Below, one piece after another: positions 1-8,383 of a stretch of 64,000 nt of DNA. The stretch is taken from the NCBI GenBank assembly GCA_945919795.1, contig CAMEJJ010000015.1, positions 1 to 64,000 on the forward strand, in the 5' to 3' direction. The number at the start of each line of letters is the position of its first letter. Position 1 is the stretch's first letter. The position numbers and the translations under genes are program-made. The stretch comes from an uncultured Lachnospiraceae bacterium (GTDB taxonomy: Bacteria > Bacillota > Clostridia > Lachnospirales > Lachnospiraceae). The notes beneath the pieces are model-generated. The model did no database searches. It was not told where the DNA came from and saw only the letters and a list, made by a program, of their open reading frames with translations.

Positions 1-60
1 TGAAGACACCTTGAAGACAGTGTGTTTTCCTTTCTCTAGAATGCTTGATTTTACTTGGCT

Positions 61-103
61 CGCGAGAGCCCATCTGCTTCGATCCCCGTCTCGCGCTCTT
101 TTT
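61..103 (+). terminator. Rho-independent terminator-like hairpin
   Basis: A 7-bp stem, CGCGAGA at 61-67 with TCTCGCG at 89-95, is followed by a short CTC and then a run of T. It probably ends transcription of a gene lying to the left of the window. The loop is long (21 nt), so it is a moderate candidate. Confidence 0.45.
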
Positions 104-108
104 TATTT

Positions 109-150
109 CCCGGAAACCCTTGTAAAATGGGCGTTCCGGGAGTTTTTTAT
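109..150 (+). terminator. Rho-independent terminator
   Basis: CCCGGAA at 109-115 pairs with TTCCGGG at 134-140 and a T-rich tract follows at 143-150. With the hairpin just upstream it forms a double terminator that separates the window's first gene from whatever lies to the left. Confidence 0.55.
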
Positions 151-160
151 TTTGTAAAAA

Positions 161-180
161 GTTGGGGACAGTTGGGGACA
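161..180 (+). repeat. Direct repeat of GTTGGGGACA
   Basis: Two perfect 10-bp copies stand in tandem and are followed by GTGGCTCCAAGCAT, which has a weaker echo (GTGCTCCTAAGCAT) about 30 bp further on. GGGGACAG words are common at the ends of REP/IS200-like elements, so this may be an element remnant. That link is only a guess. Confidence 0.4.
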
Positions 181-239
181 GTGGCTCCAAGCATATGAAA
201 TATGCCTGAAAATAGTGCTCCTAAGCATTTATAATTTCT

Positions 240-270
240 TTGTGCAATTCTTCCATACATTTATTATAAT
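240..270 (+). promoter_or_regulatory. Possible sigma-A promoter for the aldo/keto reductase gene
   Basis: A perfect -10 hexamer TATAAT lies at 265-270. The best -35 is only TTGTGC at 240-245 with a long 19-bp spacer. Transcription from it would give a leader of roughly 40 nt before the GTG start at 318. Confidence 0.35.
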
Positions 271-317
271 AGGTGTATGGAGAAATTTTTAATTAGTTTT
301 GATATGGAGGAGAACTA

Positions 318-1169
318 GTGAGAAACATTATTTTGAATGATGGAAATAAAATCCCTATGGTGGGATTTGGAACATATAAGGCAACAGATGGTACTGGTTA
401 TGAAGTTGTACCGGATGCAATAAAAGCAGGTTATAGACTGTTGGATACTGCAAAAGTGTATGAAAATGAAGAAGATGTAGGAAGAGCAATCAAGAAAAGT
501 GGTATTCCCAGAGAAGAATTCTTTATTACCTCCAAATTAGATCGAAATATGCTTGGATATGAAAATGCAAAATCTGAATTGGAAAAATCATTAAAACGTT
601 TGAAAACGGATTATATTGATTTGTATTTACTTCATTGGCCACGACCGGATTATGGAAAATCAGATTTTGATGATTGGAAAAAGTTAGATATTGAGAGTTG
701 GAAAGCTTTAATAGAAATGCAGAAGGAAGGGAAAATCAAATCCATTGGCGTATCAAATTTCCTCCCGCATCATCTGCAAAATCTTTTAAATCATACAGAT
801 GTAGTTCCTGCAATTAATCAGTTGGAACTTCACCCCGGCTATATGCAGAATTGCGCATGCGAATTTTGTAAAACGCACGGAATTGCATTACAGGCATGGA
901 GTCCTATTGGAAGAGGCAGATTAAATGAAAGTATGATATTAGAATCAATTGCAGACAAATATCATGTAAGTATTCCACATCTTTGTCTTGTATATTTGCA
1001 TCAGGAGAATATTATTGTTCTACCAAAGTCTTCCAATTTTGAAAGAATGAAAGAAAATATGATTCTGGATGATATTGCAATTTCAGAAGAAGACATGTGG
1101 AAAATCCGTACCATGCCACAGGTTGGTTGGGGAGGAGAACACCCGGATTGTGAAAGGATTTATTTATAG
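318..1169 (+). CDS. Aldo/keto reductase
   Basis: Single-domain (alpha/beta)8-barrel NAD(P)H-dependent oxidoreductase of 283 aa, the usual length for the family, probably cytosolic and acting on small aldehydes or ketones. The family's catalytic tetrad is visible: Asp43 and Tyr48 (LDTAKVYENE), Lys73 (ITSKL) and His106 (LLHWP); the cofactor-side IGVSNF motif is also present. The start is GTG: GGAGGAG at 306-312 lies 5 nt upstream, and the nearby ATG at 303 runs into a stop at once. The gene is followed by a 120-bp gap and then a VOC gene on the same strand. The substrate cannot be read from the sequence. Confidence 0.93.
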   Translation: MRNIILNDGNKIPMVGFGTYKATDGTGYEVVPDAIKAGYRLLDTAKVYENEEDVGRAIKKSGIPREEFFITSKLDRNMLGYENAKSELEKSLKRLKTDYIDLYLLHWPRPDYGKSDFDDWKKLDIESWKALIEMQKEGKIKSIGVSNFLPHHLQNLLNHTDVVPAINQLELHPGYMQNCACEFCKTHGIALQAWSPIGRGRLNESMILESIADKYHVSIPHLCLVYLHQENIIVLPKSSNFERMKENMILDDIAISEEDMWKIRTMPQVGWGGEHPDCERIYL

Positions 1170-1291
1170 AGCTATTTATGAGCAAGCTCCCCATGACTGG
1201 CTTCAATCCTGAATGCGCACCGCTCGTTGAAACAAGTTGTATCTACTTTGTCAGGGAGCTTAGAAAAATCAGGACTTAAGGAGGTAAGGAA

Positions 1292-1654
1292 ATGAAATTA
1301 AAGAACATATTGATCGTTGTAAAAGATATAGAAAAATCGAAACAGTTTTATCATGACCTGTTCGGGCTTGATATGGTACTTGACAATGATGGCAACATGA
1401 TTTTAACGGAAGGTCTTGTACTTCAAGACGAAAAAATATGGAAGAAGTTTTTGGAGAAGGATATTATTCCGAAAAGTAATTCTTGTGAACTGTATTTTGA
1501 AGAACAGGATATAGAAGCATTTATTGAGAAATTAGAACAATTATATCCTTCAATTCAATATGTCAATCGACTTATGACGCATAGCTGGGGACAAAAAGTA
1601 ATCCGTTTTTACGACCTGGATGGTAATTTAATTGAAGTAGGAACGCCTGTGTAG
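1292..1654 (+). CDS. VOC family (glyoxalase/bleomycin-resistance fold) protein
   Basis: A 120-aa protein with the paired beta-alpha-beta-beta-beta fold of the vicinal-oxygen-chelate superfamily. It opens with KNILIVVKDIEKSKQFYHD, the standard first module, and ends with VIRFYDLDGNLIEVG, where the C-terminal metal-binding Glu usually sits. Family members are lyases, dioxygenases or antibiotic-binding proteins. A strong AAGGAGGT lies 6-7 nt before the ATG. It sits between an aldo/keto reductase and a GNAT gene with gaps of 122 and 54 bp, so co-transcription with the GNAT gene is likely. The actual ligand is unknown. Confidence 0.88.
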   Translation: MKLKNILIVVKDIEKSKQFYHDLFGLDMVLDNDGNMILTEGLVLQDEKIWKKFLEKDIIPKSNSCELYFEEQDIEAFIEKLEQLYPSIQYVNRLMTHSWGQKVIRFYDLDGNLIEVGTPV

Positions 1655-1708
1655 GGGTGTTTTAATCGTATATTAAGCAATGAAAGGTAGCTGAAAGGAA
1701 GAATTGAT

Positions 1709-2281
1709 ATGTCATACAAGATTAGACTGGCAACTGAAAATGATGCGCAGGTGGTTCATGATATTTACGGATCATATGTTCCGCTCGATTATGTTACATT
1801 TACCGTTGATAATCCGGATGTAGAATCATATCGCCAAAAAATTGTCGATACACTTGAAAAATATCCTTTTCTCCTTGCAGAAAATGAAGATGGAAAAGTA
1901 CTTGGATATGTATATGGTTCATCGCTTCGACCGCATGATGCTTATCAGTGGAATGTAGAGTGGACAATTGTGCTTGCTATGGATGCCCCAAGAAGAAAAG
2001 GGATTGCATCAGCGCTTTACAAGGAGTTTGTAAGAATATTAGTGAGACAGGGATATCGATATATTTATGGTGTGTTAGTGGATACGAATGAAGCAAGTAT
2101 TGGATTTCATAAAAGTCTTGGCTTTTCTGAGGTGGGACATTTTGAGAATGCAGGCTATAAACTAGGAAAATGGCGTGGTATCAGATGGATGGTAAAGCAG
2201 ATTGGACCACTGGAAGGAGAACTCCATGAACCGCTAAAGTTTTCTGAGGTGCTTGATGATCAGGGGGATGAACTGCATTGA
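1709..2281 (+). CDS. GNAT N-acetyltransferase, phosphinothricin acetyltransferase-like
   Basis: 190-aa acetyl-CoA-dependent N-acetyltransferase. The order of motifs matches the PAT/Bar branch of GNAT: LGYVYGSSLR, then YQWNVEWTIVL with a Glu (84) in the catalytic position, then the acetyl-CoA loop RRKGIA (95-100), then NEASIGFHKSLGF and GHFENAGYKLGKW. PAT-like enzymes acetylate phosphinothricin, methionine sulfone or related amino acids. The last 25 residues are acidic and lie beyond the usual domain. It belongs to a run of short accessory enzyme genes on the plus strand. Confidence 0.88.
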   Translation: MSYKIRLATENDAQVVHDIYGSYVPLDYVTFTVDNPDVESYRQKIVDTLEKYPFLLAENEDGKVLGYVYGSSLRPHDAYQWNVEWTIVLAMDAPRRKGIASALYKEFVRILVRQGYRYIYGVLVDTNEASIGFHKSLGFSEVGHFENAGYKLGKWRGIRWMVKQIGPLEGELHEPLKFSEVLDDQGDELH

Positions 2282-2339
2282 ATCATATTGAGATTAGACA
2301 TAAGAGGGCATTGACAGATGCGTAAAAAGTGGAGAAAAC

Positions 2340-4268
2340 ATGAAAAAAGAAAAATGGTTTCAATTATTAGTTGAAGGTAATAAAGAAATAAATCTGGAAA
2401 GAGTGGATTCTCTTGGAGAAATCAATGGATTAGAAACACTTGAATATGTGTTTCGGACATTGGAATACTTGATTACATATGGAAAAGACACGCCGCTTAA
2501 CCTTATGGTCAGAAGAACACTGCAATGGTCGGAAGTAGCCAAGTGCGGAAATGAATCGAGAAGAAACGATTGGAAAGAAAAGGGATTTAATCTTTCTATC
2601 CATAATCTTGGTTCCGCAGATATCTATGAGCTTTATTCTGATGATCAAGACAGTATGAAAAAAATTGTGTCAGATATGATAAAAATTCATGGAACCATTG
2701 GTCAATATTTAAGAGGAGAAATATCTGAGACGGCGTTTGCTTCTGTGTACAAATTATACGATGACCTTTTGTATGGAAATTATGGATGCAAATATGAACC
2801 GAATGAGATATTTGCCATGTTCGAAAATCTTGTTGGAGCAGTTATCTTTGGGGTTGATGAGCAGCTCTGGTTGTCGCTAAAGGACAAGGTTTGCAATATC
2901 ATACATCAGCTTCCGGATAAAAAAGTATCCTTTTTAGTGGCTGACAGATTTCGTGAAATCAAGTCCGATTTTAGTTCTGAAGTAATCAAAGACGCAGAAA
3001 AATACAGTTTCTGGTTTCCACATGTAGCGCTTGAAACTTTTTCTGATACTGTATTTTTGGCAATTATGGGACAGGCGATTGAAGAGGCAGCAAAATACGA
3101 TACAGTTTTTGATATCAACTTCAAAAGAATAGCGGATTATCTGTACTATGACTATAAAGGTAAGAAACATATCAACATTTATAAAAAAAGAATAGTAGAA
3201 AGTTTCATAAAAACAGGATCAAATAAACATATTGATATTCTGTTTTCCGTAGAAGACGATGTGTTGTTTGTTGATTTCAAACTAAGTAAAACATGTGAAA
3301 AACTTGTGGAATTTTGTGATGAAGCTGAGCTTTCCGGGGATATCAACTATGAACAGGCAATCGTTATGCTTTTTGATTTCTTTGATTTCAGACATGATAT
3401 ATTTGACCGATTAAATAATGAAGAATCCTATCTCGATACGATGAATGATATCTCATCCAGCAGAAAGGGCGATTTGATTAACTATGTAAAAGGTGACAGG
3501 CTGGTTGATGTGGGTTCCGGATCAGGAATATTACTGAACTTGTTAGAGGAAAGATATCCGAATAAAACGATTATTGGAACCGATGTATCTTCGGCTGTTA
3601 TTGAGACATTAAAAAAGAAAAAAGCAAACGAAAAGCATTCGTGGGAAGTGGAAGTGCACAATTTTGTTGATTCTTGTTTTAGTCCCTGCTCAACCATTAT
3701 TTTCAGTTCCATTCTTCATGAGATTTATTCTTATACAGATGGTGAAAATGGCAAGTTTGACATAGAATCTGTAAAGAAAGCCGTAAAAAATGCTTATGAA
3801 TCCATTGTATCGGGTGGAAGAATCTTAATCAGAGATGGGGTTAAAACGGCATCTTCTGAAACTTGTTTATTACGAATCAAAACACCGGAAGCAAAAGAGT
3901 TCTTTGACAATTATTGTCGTGATTTTAAGGGATTGAAAGAGTATGACAGAGGTAATATTACGGTAGAGGATACACAAGAAGGTGCTCTTGTTTCGGCTGA
4001 TATTAATTTTATTCGGGAATTTATGTATACGCTTACATGGGGACCTGAAAGTTATTTCAATGAAGTGAAGGAACAGTTTGGATATTTTACGATTGAGGAG
4101 TTTGTTTCTTTCTTTCATGAGTTGGGAGCAAAAATTCTTGTTGCGGAGTCTTATTTTGAAAAAGATTATCAGGTACATTTAGAGCCCATGATTACCCTGA
4201 TGAATGAAAAGAAGGAACTGATTGATTATCCGGATAGCAATTGCTTTATTATTATAGAAAAACCCTAA
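2340..4268 (+). CDS. Large protein with class I SAM-dependent methyltransferase domain
   Basis: 642 aa. The SAM-binding motif I, LVDVGSGSGILLNLL, falls at about residues 388-402, followed by TIIGTDVSSAVIETL (motif II region) and a motif near FSSILHEIYSY. That places a Rossmann methyltransferase in the C-terminal half. The first 380 residues are mostly helical, with no transmembrane segment and no domain that I recognise. Total length is more than twice that of a stand-alone methyltransferase, so the N-terminal half probably recognises the substrate. The ATG follows GGAG at about 2332. The last gene of the plus-strand accessory run, it ends at a convergent hairpin. Confidence 0.75.
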   Translation: MKKEKWFQLLVEGNKEINLERVDSLGEINGLETLEYVFRTLEYLITYGKDTPLNLMVRRTLQWSEVAKCGNESRRNDWKEKGFNLSIHNLGSADIYELYSDDQDSMKKIVSDMIKIHGTIGQYLRGEISETAFASVYKLYDDLLYGNYGCKYEPNEIFAMFENLVGAVIFGVDEQLWLSLKDKVCNIIHQLPDKKVSFLVADRFREIKSDFSSEVIKDAEKYSFWFPHVALETFSDTVFLAIMGQAIEEAAKYDTVFDINFKRIADYLYYDYKGKKHINIYKKRIVESFIKTGSNKHIDILFSVEDDVLFVDFKLSKTCEKLVEFCDEAELSGDINYEQAIVMLFDFFDFRHDIFDRLNNEESYLDTMNDISSSRKGDLINYVKGDRLVDVGSGSGILLNLLEERYPNKTIIGTDVSSAVIETLKKKKANEKHSWEVEVHNFVDSCFSPCSTIIFSSILHEIYSYTDGENGKFDIESVKKAVKNAYESIVSGGRILIRDGVKTASSETCLLRIKTPEAKEFFDNYCRDFKGLKEYDRGNITVEDTQEGALVSADINFIREFMYTLTWGPESYFNEVKEQFGYFTIEEFVSFFHELGAKILVAESYFEKDYQVHLEPMITLMNEKKELIDYPDSNCFIIIEKP

Positions 4269-4294
4269 TGATTGTTGAGCATGCTATTTTTTGA

Positions 4295-4330
4295 GCATGT
4301 AGAAAAATCCTTAATGATTTTTCTACATGC
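4295..4330. terminator. Perfect 15-bp inverted repeat between convergent genes
   Basis: GCATGTAGAAAAATC at 4295-4309 is exactly complementary to 4316-4330 with a 6-nt loop. It lies between the stop of the plus-strand methyltransferase (4268) and that of the minus-strand chemoreceptor (4379). There is no clean T-run outside the stem on either strand, but the stem holds its own A5/T5 tract. A bidirectional terminator is the best reading. Confidence 0.5.
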
Positions 4331-4378
4331 AAAAAATGTTAATATTCTTTCGTGCATAATGAAAGTTACATACTGTTG

Positions 4379-6418
4379 CTATGATGAAAAACGTCCAATG
4401 ATTTCCCGTATTGAAATAACATTGTTGCGATTTACTTGTACAATAGCAGATAACTCTTCTGTTGATTTTTTGATTTCCTCCGCAGTGGTAAGGACTTCTT
4501 CTGTTTCAATGACATTATTGCCGGGAATGTTTTGAACTGCTTCAATTTTATTTCGGATATTGGAAACCGCCTCGGCAAAGATAACAGAAGATTGGTTGAT
4601 GTTTTCTATAATATTTTGTATTTCGTCGATAGAATAGTGGTATTCTTTTGTTGCTTTATTGAAATTTATAAACTGTGTTTGTATATCATTTTGCATAAAC
4701 GAAACGATATTATCAAAACATGACTGTACTTTTGCAATATTAACTTTGGTTTCATTACAGATGTTTTGTATTTCGGTTGCTGTTGATGAGGAACTGCTTG
4801 CAAGGTTGCCGATTTCTCCGGCAACAACAGCAAATCCTCTTCCAGCTTCTCCGGCTCTTGCGGCTTCGATAGAAGCATTTAGAGAAAGAAGATTGGTCTG
4901 GCTGGTAATATCTAAAATCTGAGAGGCCATTTCATCAATTCGCATGAGTGACTGAAGATTCATCATAGCTTCTTCGATTGCAGCCTGATTTTCATTAATC
5001 TTTAAGCTAATTGTTTCCAAAGAGGTAGTAACCTCTGTTTTCATGTTAGATACTTTTTGGCTCAGTTCATCACTCTTATCTGCACCGGTTTGTATTTGTG
5101 TTTCTACACTAGCCACAACATTGGCAATTTCTTCGATATCAGTATCTACTTTTTTTATGGTGTCAGAAATAGCTTCTGTATGTTTGGCAAATTGCTCTGT
5201 TGTATCGGAGTTTTTGTTCACACTCTGAATAAGAGATGTGGATGATTCTGTTATTCTCGTGGTAGAATCGGTTAATGAATGCGAGCAGGATTCTAAAGTT
5301 GTGACAATGTCATTAAATGATTCATATAAAGAATCAATCGCTGTTGCAATTTGTCCGATTTCACTCTTGCAATTTATATATTCGTCCAGATTATGTTCTT
5401 TTTGCAGATTTAGTTCTTTTAGACGAAGGATTGAAGATTCAACGTACTGTAATGGTTTGGTACTTTTATGAATGACCCCCCATGATAAGAAGCCGATTAT
5501 TATAGCAAAAATAATACAAATTATTCCTAATATCTTCATGGTTCTATTGGCATCGGAATAAATATTTTTTTGGCTATTGCAGGATATAATTACCCATTGA
5601 TGTTCGGGGATATATTGATATACTGCAATTGATTTTCCTTCTGTAGCGTCTTTATACTCTTTCTTTCCGGATAATGTGTCAGAATTTTCCTTTATATCAG
5701 AAATAATAGAAAGCAGAACATCATCCTTAATTTCGGTTGCTATTAAGGATTTATCCTGATTAAAGATATACATACCGGTTTCCAGATTGATCATATAATA
5801 TTTGGATGTCTGATTATCAAAGGAGTATAATAAATTCTCTAATCCCTCAACAAAAGGACCACCGCCGACATAGCCCAAGATAGTTTTTCCATCATTGTCA
5901 TAAACTGGGCAATATAGAGATAATATTAATTTCTGAGATGCGGGAGATACAATAATACCTGCATTATAGAGTTGTTCGTCGGAAGTAATTGAATTTTGAA
6001 GTGCTTGTAATGCTTCACCTTTACGTGTAGTTATACCGACGGTTTCCTTATTAGAATGGGTAATAACGTGTGAATTCCATTCGGCGATATAAAGACCTTC
6101 CCAATTAGAAAGTCCGGCATAATATTCTTCGGTATACTTCTGAGCCAGTTTTTGCTTTTCTGTATCCATGGAATTCTTTAAGAAATCGGCTACAACAGGT
6201 GCTTTACTAAATGCAGTTAGTAACTCTTCCTGATTTTGTACATACTCTTTAATGATATTTGTTTGTGAATCCAAAGAAATGTTCATGTTATTTACTGCTG
6301 ATTGTTTCATAATGGACATTATACTATTATTGGCGGTCATATACAGTAAAGCGATACATATTGTAACCACCATTGTTATAGTAATTGTAAGACTGGTACT
6401 CATTCTTCTGTTTTTCAC
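4379..6418 (-). CDS. Methyl-accepting chemotaxis protein with extracellular Cache-type sensor
   Basis: 679-aa transmembrane chemoreceptor. A first membrane segment (about residues 9-30) is followed by about 250 extracytoplasmic residues with features of a double-Cache domain ([30 protein letters not shown]). A second membrane segment (about 290-312) follows, then a HAMP-like stretch and a long coiled coil. The signalling hairpin is intact near residue 500-535 ([20 protein letters not shown]). It should feed a CheA/CheW array and be adjusted by methylation. The gene lies 51 bp downstream of a diguanylate cyclase gene on the same strand, so the two are probably one operon. The ligand is unknown. 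Confidence 0.93.
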   Translation of the reverse strand: MKNRRMSTSLTITITMVVTICIALLYMTANNSIMSIMKQSAVNNMNISLDSQTNIIKEYVQNQEELLTAFSKAPVVADFLKNSMDTEKQKLAQKYTEEYYAGLSNWEGLYIAEWNSHVITHSNKETVGITTRKGEALQALQNSITSDEQLYNAGIIVSPASQKLILSLYCPVYDNDGKTILGYVGGGPFVEGLENLLYSFDNQTSKYYMINLETGMYIFNQDKSLIATEIKDDVLLSIISDIKENSDTLSGKKEYKDATEGKSIAVYQYIPEHQWVIISCNSQKNIYSDANRTMKILGIICIIFAIIIGFLSWGVIHKSTKPLQYVESSILRLKELNLQKEHNLDEYINCKSEIGQIATAIDSLYESFNDIVTTLESCSHSLTDSTTRITESSTSLIQSVNKNSDTTEQFAKHTEAISDTIKKVDTDIEEIANVVASVETQIQTGADKSDELSQKVSNMKTEVTTSLETISLKINENQAAIEEAMMNLQSLMRIDEMASQILDITSQTNLLSLNASIEAARAGEAGRGFAVVAGEIGNLASSSSSTATEIQNICNETKVNIAKVQSCFDNIVSFMQNDIQTQFINFNKATKEYHYSIDEIQNIIENINQSSVIFAEAVSNIRNKIEAVQNIPGNNVIETEEVLTTAEEIKKSTEELSAIVQVNRNNVISIREIIGRFSS

Positions 6419-6469
6419 GATACTATTCCCCCTACGTAAATCATGTATTATAAAGAGTTACAAAACTAC

Positions 6470-7393
6470 TTATTCCTGGGCACCTACATAACATCCCTTT
6501 CCTTTTTTCTTTGCCTCATACATTGCAGAATCGGCGCGATTAAACAAATCATCAAACTTATCCTCTCTGGATGCTCTTGAGGAGATGCCGATACTACATT
6601 TTAATGGACTTTCCAGACCAATAATCCTTTCGGAAAGCATTTGCATCAGATTGTCAGCAAGACCTTCTACCTGACGAGTTGATTTTCCTTGTACAAAAAC
6701 AATAAACTCATCACCGCCAAAACGCGAGATGATACAATCTTCATCAAAACAGTCATTTAAAACCGTTGCAGTATCTCTCAATACTTCATCGCCAAAAGAG
6801 TGACCATATTGATCATTAATACTTTTAAAATTATCCAAATCAATCATGAGAAGGTGTGATTCGGAAGTGGGATTTGTCATAAGCCATTCGGATATTTTTT
6901 CAGTGGCTCCCCCTTTATTATATAATCCGGTCAGATAATCAGTCTCAACCCGATGAATCATTTTTTGACGTTCGGTAGCGGATTTGTGAATGTTTGCTAT
7001 TTTTCCAAGCACACTGATGACTTTACCGTTTGAATCCGCAATGCTGGAATAATATGTCTTGTGCCATTCAAATTCTCCGGTGGAGACTTTACTCAGATAT
7101 TCCAATTCACCGCGTATCGGGATCTTAGATGCTGTGTCTAAAACATCTATAAATTTCTTAAGATGGTCAGGATGAACCAGAGGAGAATGTTTCATATATT
7201 CGTGATAGTTTTCAATCTCTCTGCGGCTTTTGTTTTCGGGAAAGTTATAATTAAAAATCATCTTATCCTCAGCCGTTTTATATTCAAAAAGAATGGCGGT
7301 GGTAGTCTCAACCAAGATCTGGTAGCGTTCTTTCATGATTTTGATTTCCGCTTCCAGTTCTTGAATCCTTTGTTCGTAACTGTTTTTATCCAT
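6470..7393 (-). CDS. Diguanylate cyclase with N-terminal PAS-like domain
   Basis: 307-aa cytosolic GGDEF protein that should make cyclic di-GMP from two GTP. Residues 5-30 form a coiled coil, 30-135 resemble a PAS fold (TGEFEWHKTYYS, NGKVISVLGKIANI), and 150-305 are the GGDEF domain with intact DLDNFKSIND and SRFGGDEF (GGDEF at 226-230). The product-inhibition I-site (RxxD five residues before GGDEF) is absent: those residues read DEDC. The enzyme may therefore escape feedback inhibition. It is the first gene of the minus-strand pair with the chemoreceptor. Confidence 0.93.
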   Translation of the reverse strand: MDKNSYEQRIQELEAEIKIMKERYQILVETTTAILFEYKTAEDKMIFNYNFPENKSRREIENYHEYMKHSPLVHPDHLKKFIDVLDTASKIPIRGELEYLSKVSTGEFEWHKTYYSSIADSNGKVISVLGKIANIHKSATERQKMIHRVETDYLTGLYNKGGATEKISEWLMTNPTSESHLLMIDLDNFKSINDQYGHSFGDEVLRDTATVLNDCFDEDCIISRFGGDEFIVFVQGKSTRQVEGLADNLMQMLSERIIGLESPLKCSIGISSRASREDKFDDLFNRADSAMYEAKKKGKGCYVGAQE

Positions 7394-7862
7394 AGTAGTC
7401 TATCCCCTTCGTTTTATCTAATGTATGATATATAAGGTCAAAAAACAGAAATACTTACTGTTTGTAGAATAAAAGCACGGAATCATTGACCTATGTACAC
7501 ATAAGCAATCATTGATTCCCCCCTTAAATTATCAAAAACTGCAAATGTGGATAGAATTGCAAAAATTGTAAGAAACGGCAATTCTTATATGTATATTATA
7601 CGTTTTTTTGTAATATTCCGCAACTTTAAAAAGCTAAATTTACTTTACAGAAATTTAGATTCCTATCAAATGAATGTTTTACATAATCATATTGCTTCTT
7701 TTGGTGAAGAAAGAAATATATTGTAATATAGAATCATATTTAAAAGCATGCATCAATTTTAGCTTAAGTGAGATTTTTTCACTATCCCAACCGTCTAATA
7801 TATGAAAGCCGATAAAGGACGCTTTATTTGCTTTCTTACAGGCGCCTATTAGGAGAAATAAA
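7394..7862. other. 469-bp divergent intergenic region
   Basis: AT-rich gap between the minus-strand diguanylate cyclase and the plus-strand sigma gene. I see no ORF or RNA gene. On the minus strand TTGACC followed 17 bp later by GATAAA is a weak promoter candidate for the signalling pair. On the plus side CCAACC (7787-7792) and CGATAA (7810-7815) have the spacing of an ECF-type promoter, which would fit autoregulation of the sigma gene, but the match is loose. Confidence 0.4.
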
Positions 7863-8369
7863 ATGAATAAGGAAATAAGTAAATTAGTAAGCAGAGCAAA
7901 AGAGCATGATGCTGATGCGTTTATGCAGTTAGTACAGCCTTACACGAAAAAGCTGTATCAAACGGCTCTCTCGATTTTAGTAAATGATGAGGATGCTGCT
8001 GATGCCATTCAGGAAACCATTTTAAATTGCTGGGAGAAAATACATACTCTGAAAGAAAGTCAGTATTTTTATACCTGGATGACACGGATATTAATTAATA
8101 ATTGCTACGATATCTGTAAAAAACGCGCCCGCTATGTGGAAATGCAGGATTATGAAGAACCGGCTGTTTATGATCAGTACAATCTGGAGTTAAAAGAAGC
8201 ACTTCTATTTTTAGATGAAAAGTACCGGTTGCCAATGATGTTGTTTTATGGAGAAGGATATAGCATAAAAGAGATTGCAAATCTTCTTGAAATTCCGATA
8301 AGCACGGTTCAAACAAGATTATCACGAGGACGAATCAGACTGGCAAAGTATTATGCGGCTGACTTGTAA
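7863..8369 (+). CDS. ECF-type RNA polymerase sigma factor
   Basis: 168-aa group 4 sigma factor with only regions 2 and 4. Region 2 covers about residues 20-90 (NDEDAADAIQETILNCWEKI, then YFYTWMTRILINNCYD), and region 4 about 115-165 (LPMMLFYGEGYSIKEIA with ISTVQTRLSRGRIRLAKYY as the recognition helix-turn-helix). It should direct RNA polymerase to a small stress or envelope regulon. AGGAG lies 6-7 nt before the ATG. Fourteen base pairs downstream is a single-pass membrane protein of the type that partners such factors, so this looks like a sigma/anti-sigma operon. Confidence 0.93.
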   Translation: MNKEISKLVSRAKEHDADAFMQLVQPYTKKLYQTALSILVNDEDAADAIQETILNCWEKIHTLKESQYFYTWMTRILINNCYDICKKRARYVEMQDYEEPAVYDQYNLELKEALLFLDEKYRLPMMLFYGEGYSIKEIANLLEIPISTVQTRLSRGRIRLAKYYAADL

Positions 8370-8383
8370 AGGAGAGATGGAAA

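Noticed and set aside
61-100. TTCGATCCCCG near 78 looks like a tRNA T-loop and 3' stem
   Set aside because: The bases before TTCGATC (CATCTGC) cannot form the T stem and no acceptor stem or anticodon arm is found; the sequence fits a terminator.
1178-1279. A 33-codon ORF (MSKLPMTGFNPECAPLVET...) between the aldo/keto reductase and VOC genes
   Set aside because: No ribosome-binding site, no recognised family and too short to judge; it may be a gene remnant with higher GC, but I cannot support it as a gene.
7806-7817. GCCGATAA before the ECF sigma gene resembles a SigD/sigma-28 -10 box
   Set aside because: No TAAA -35 at the required 15-bp distance and the downstream gene is not motility related.
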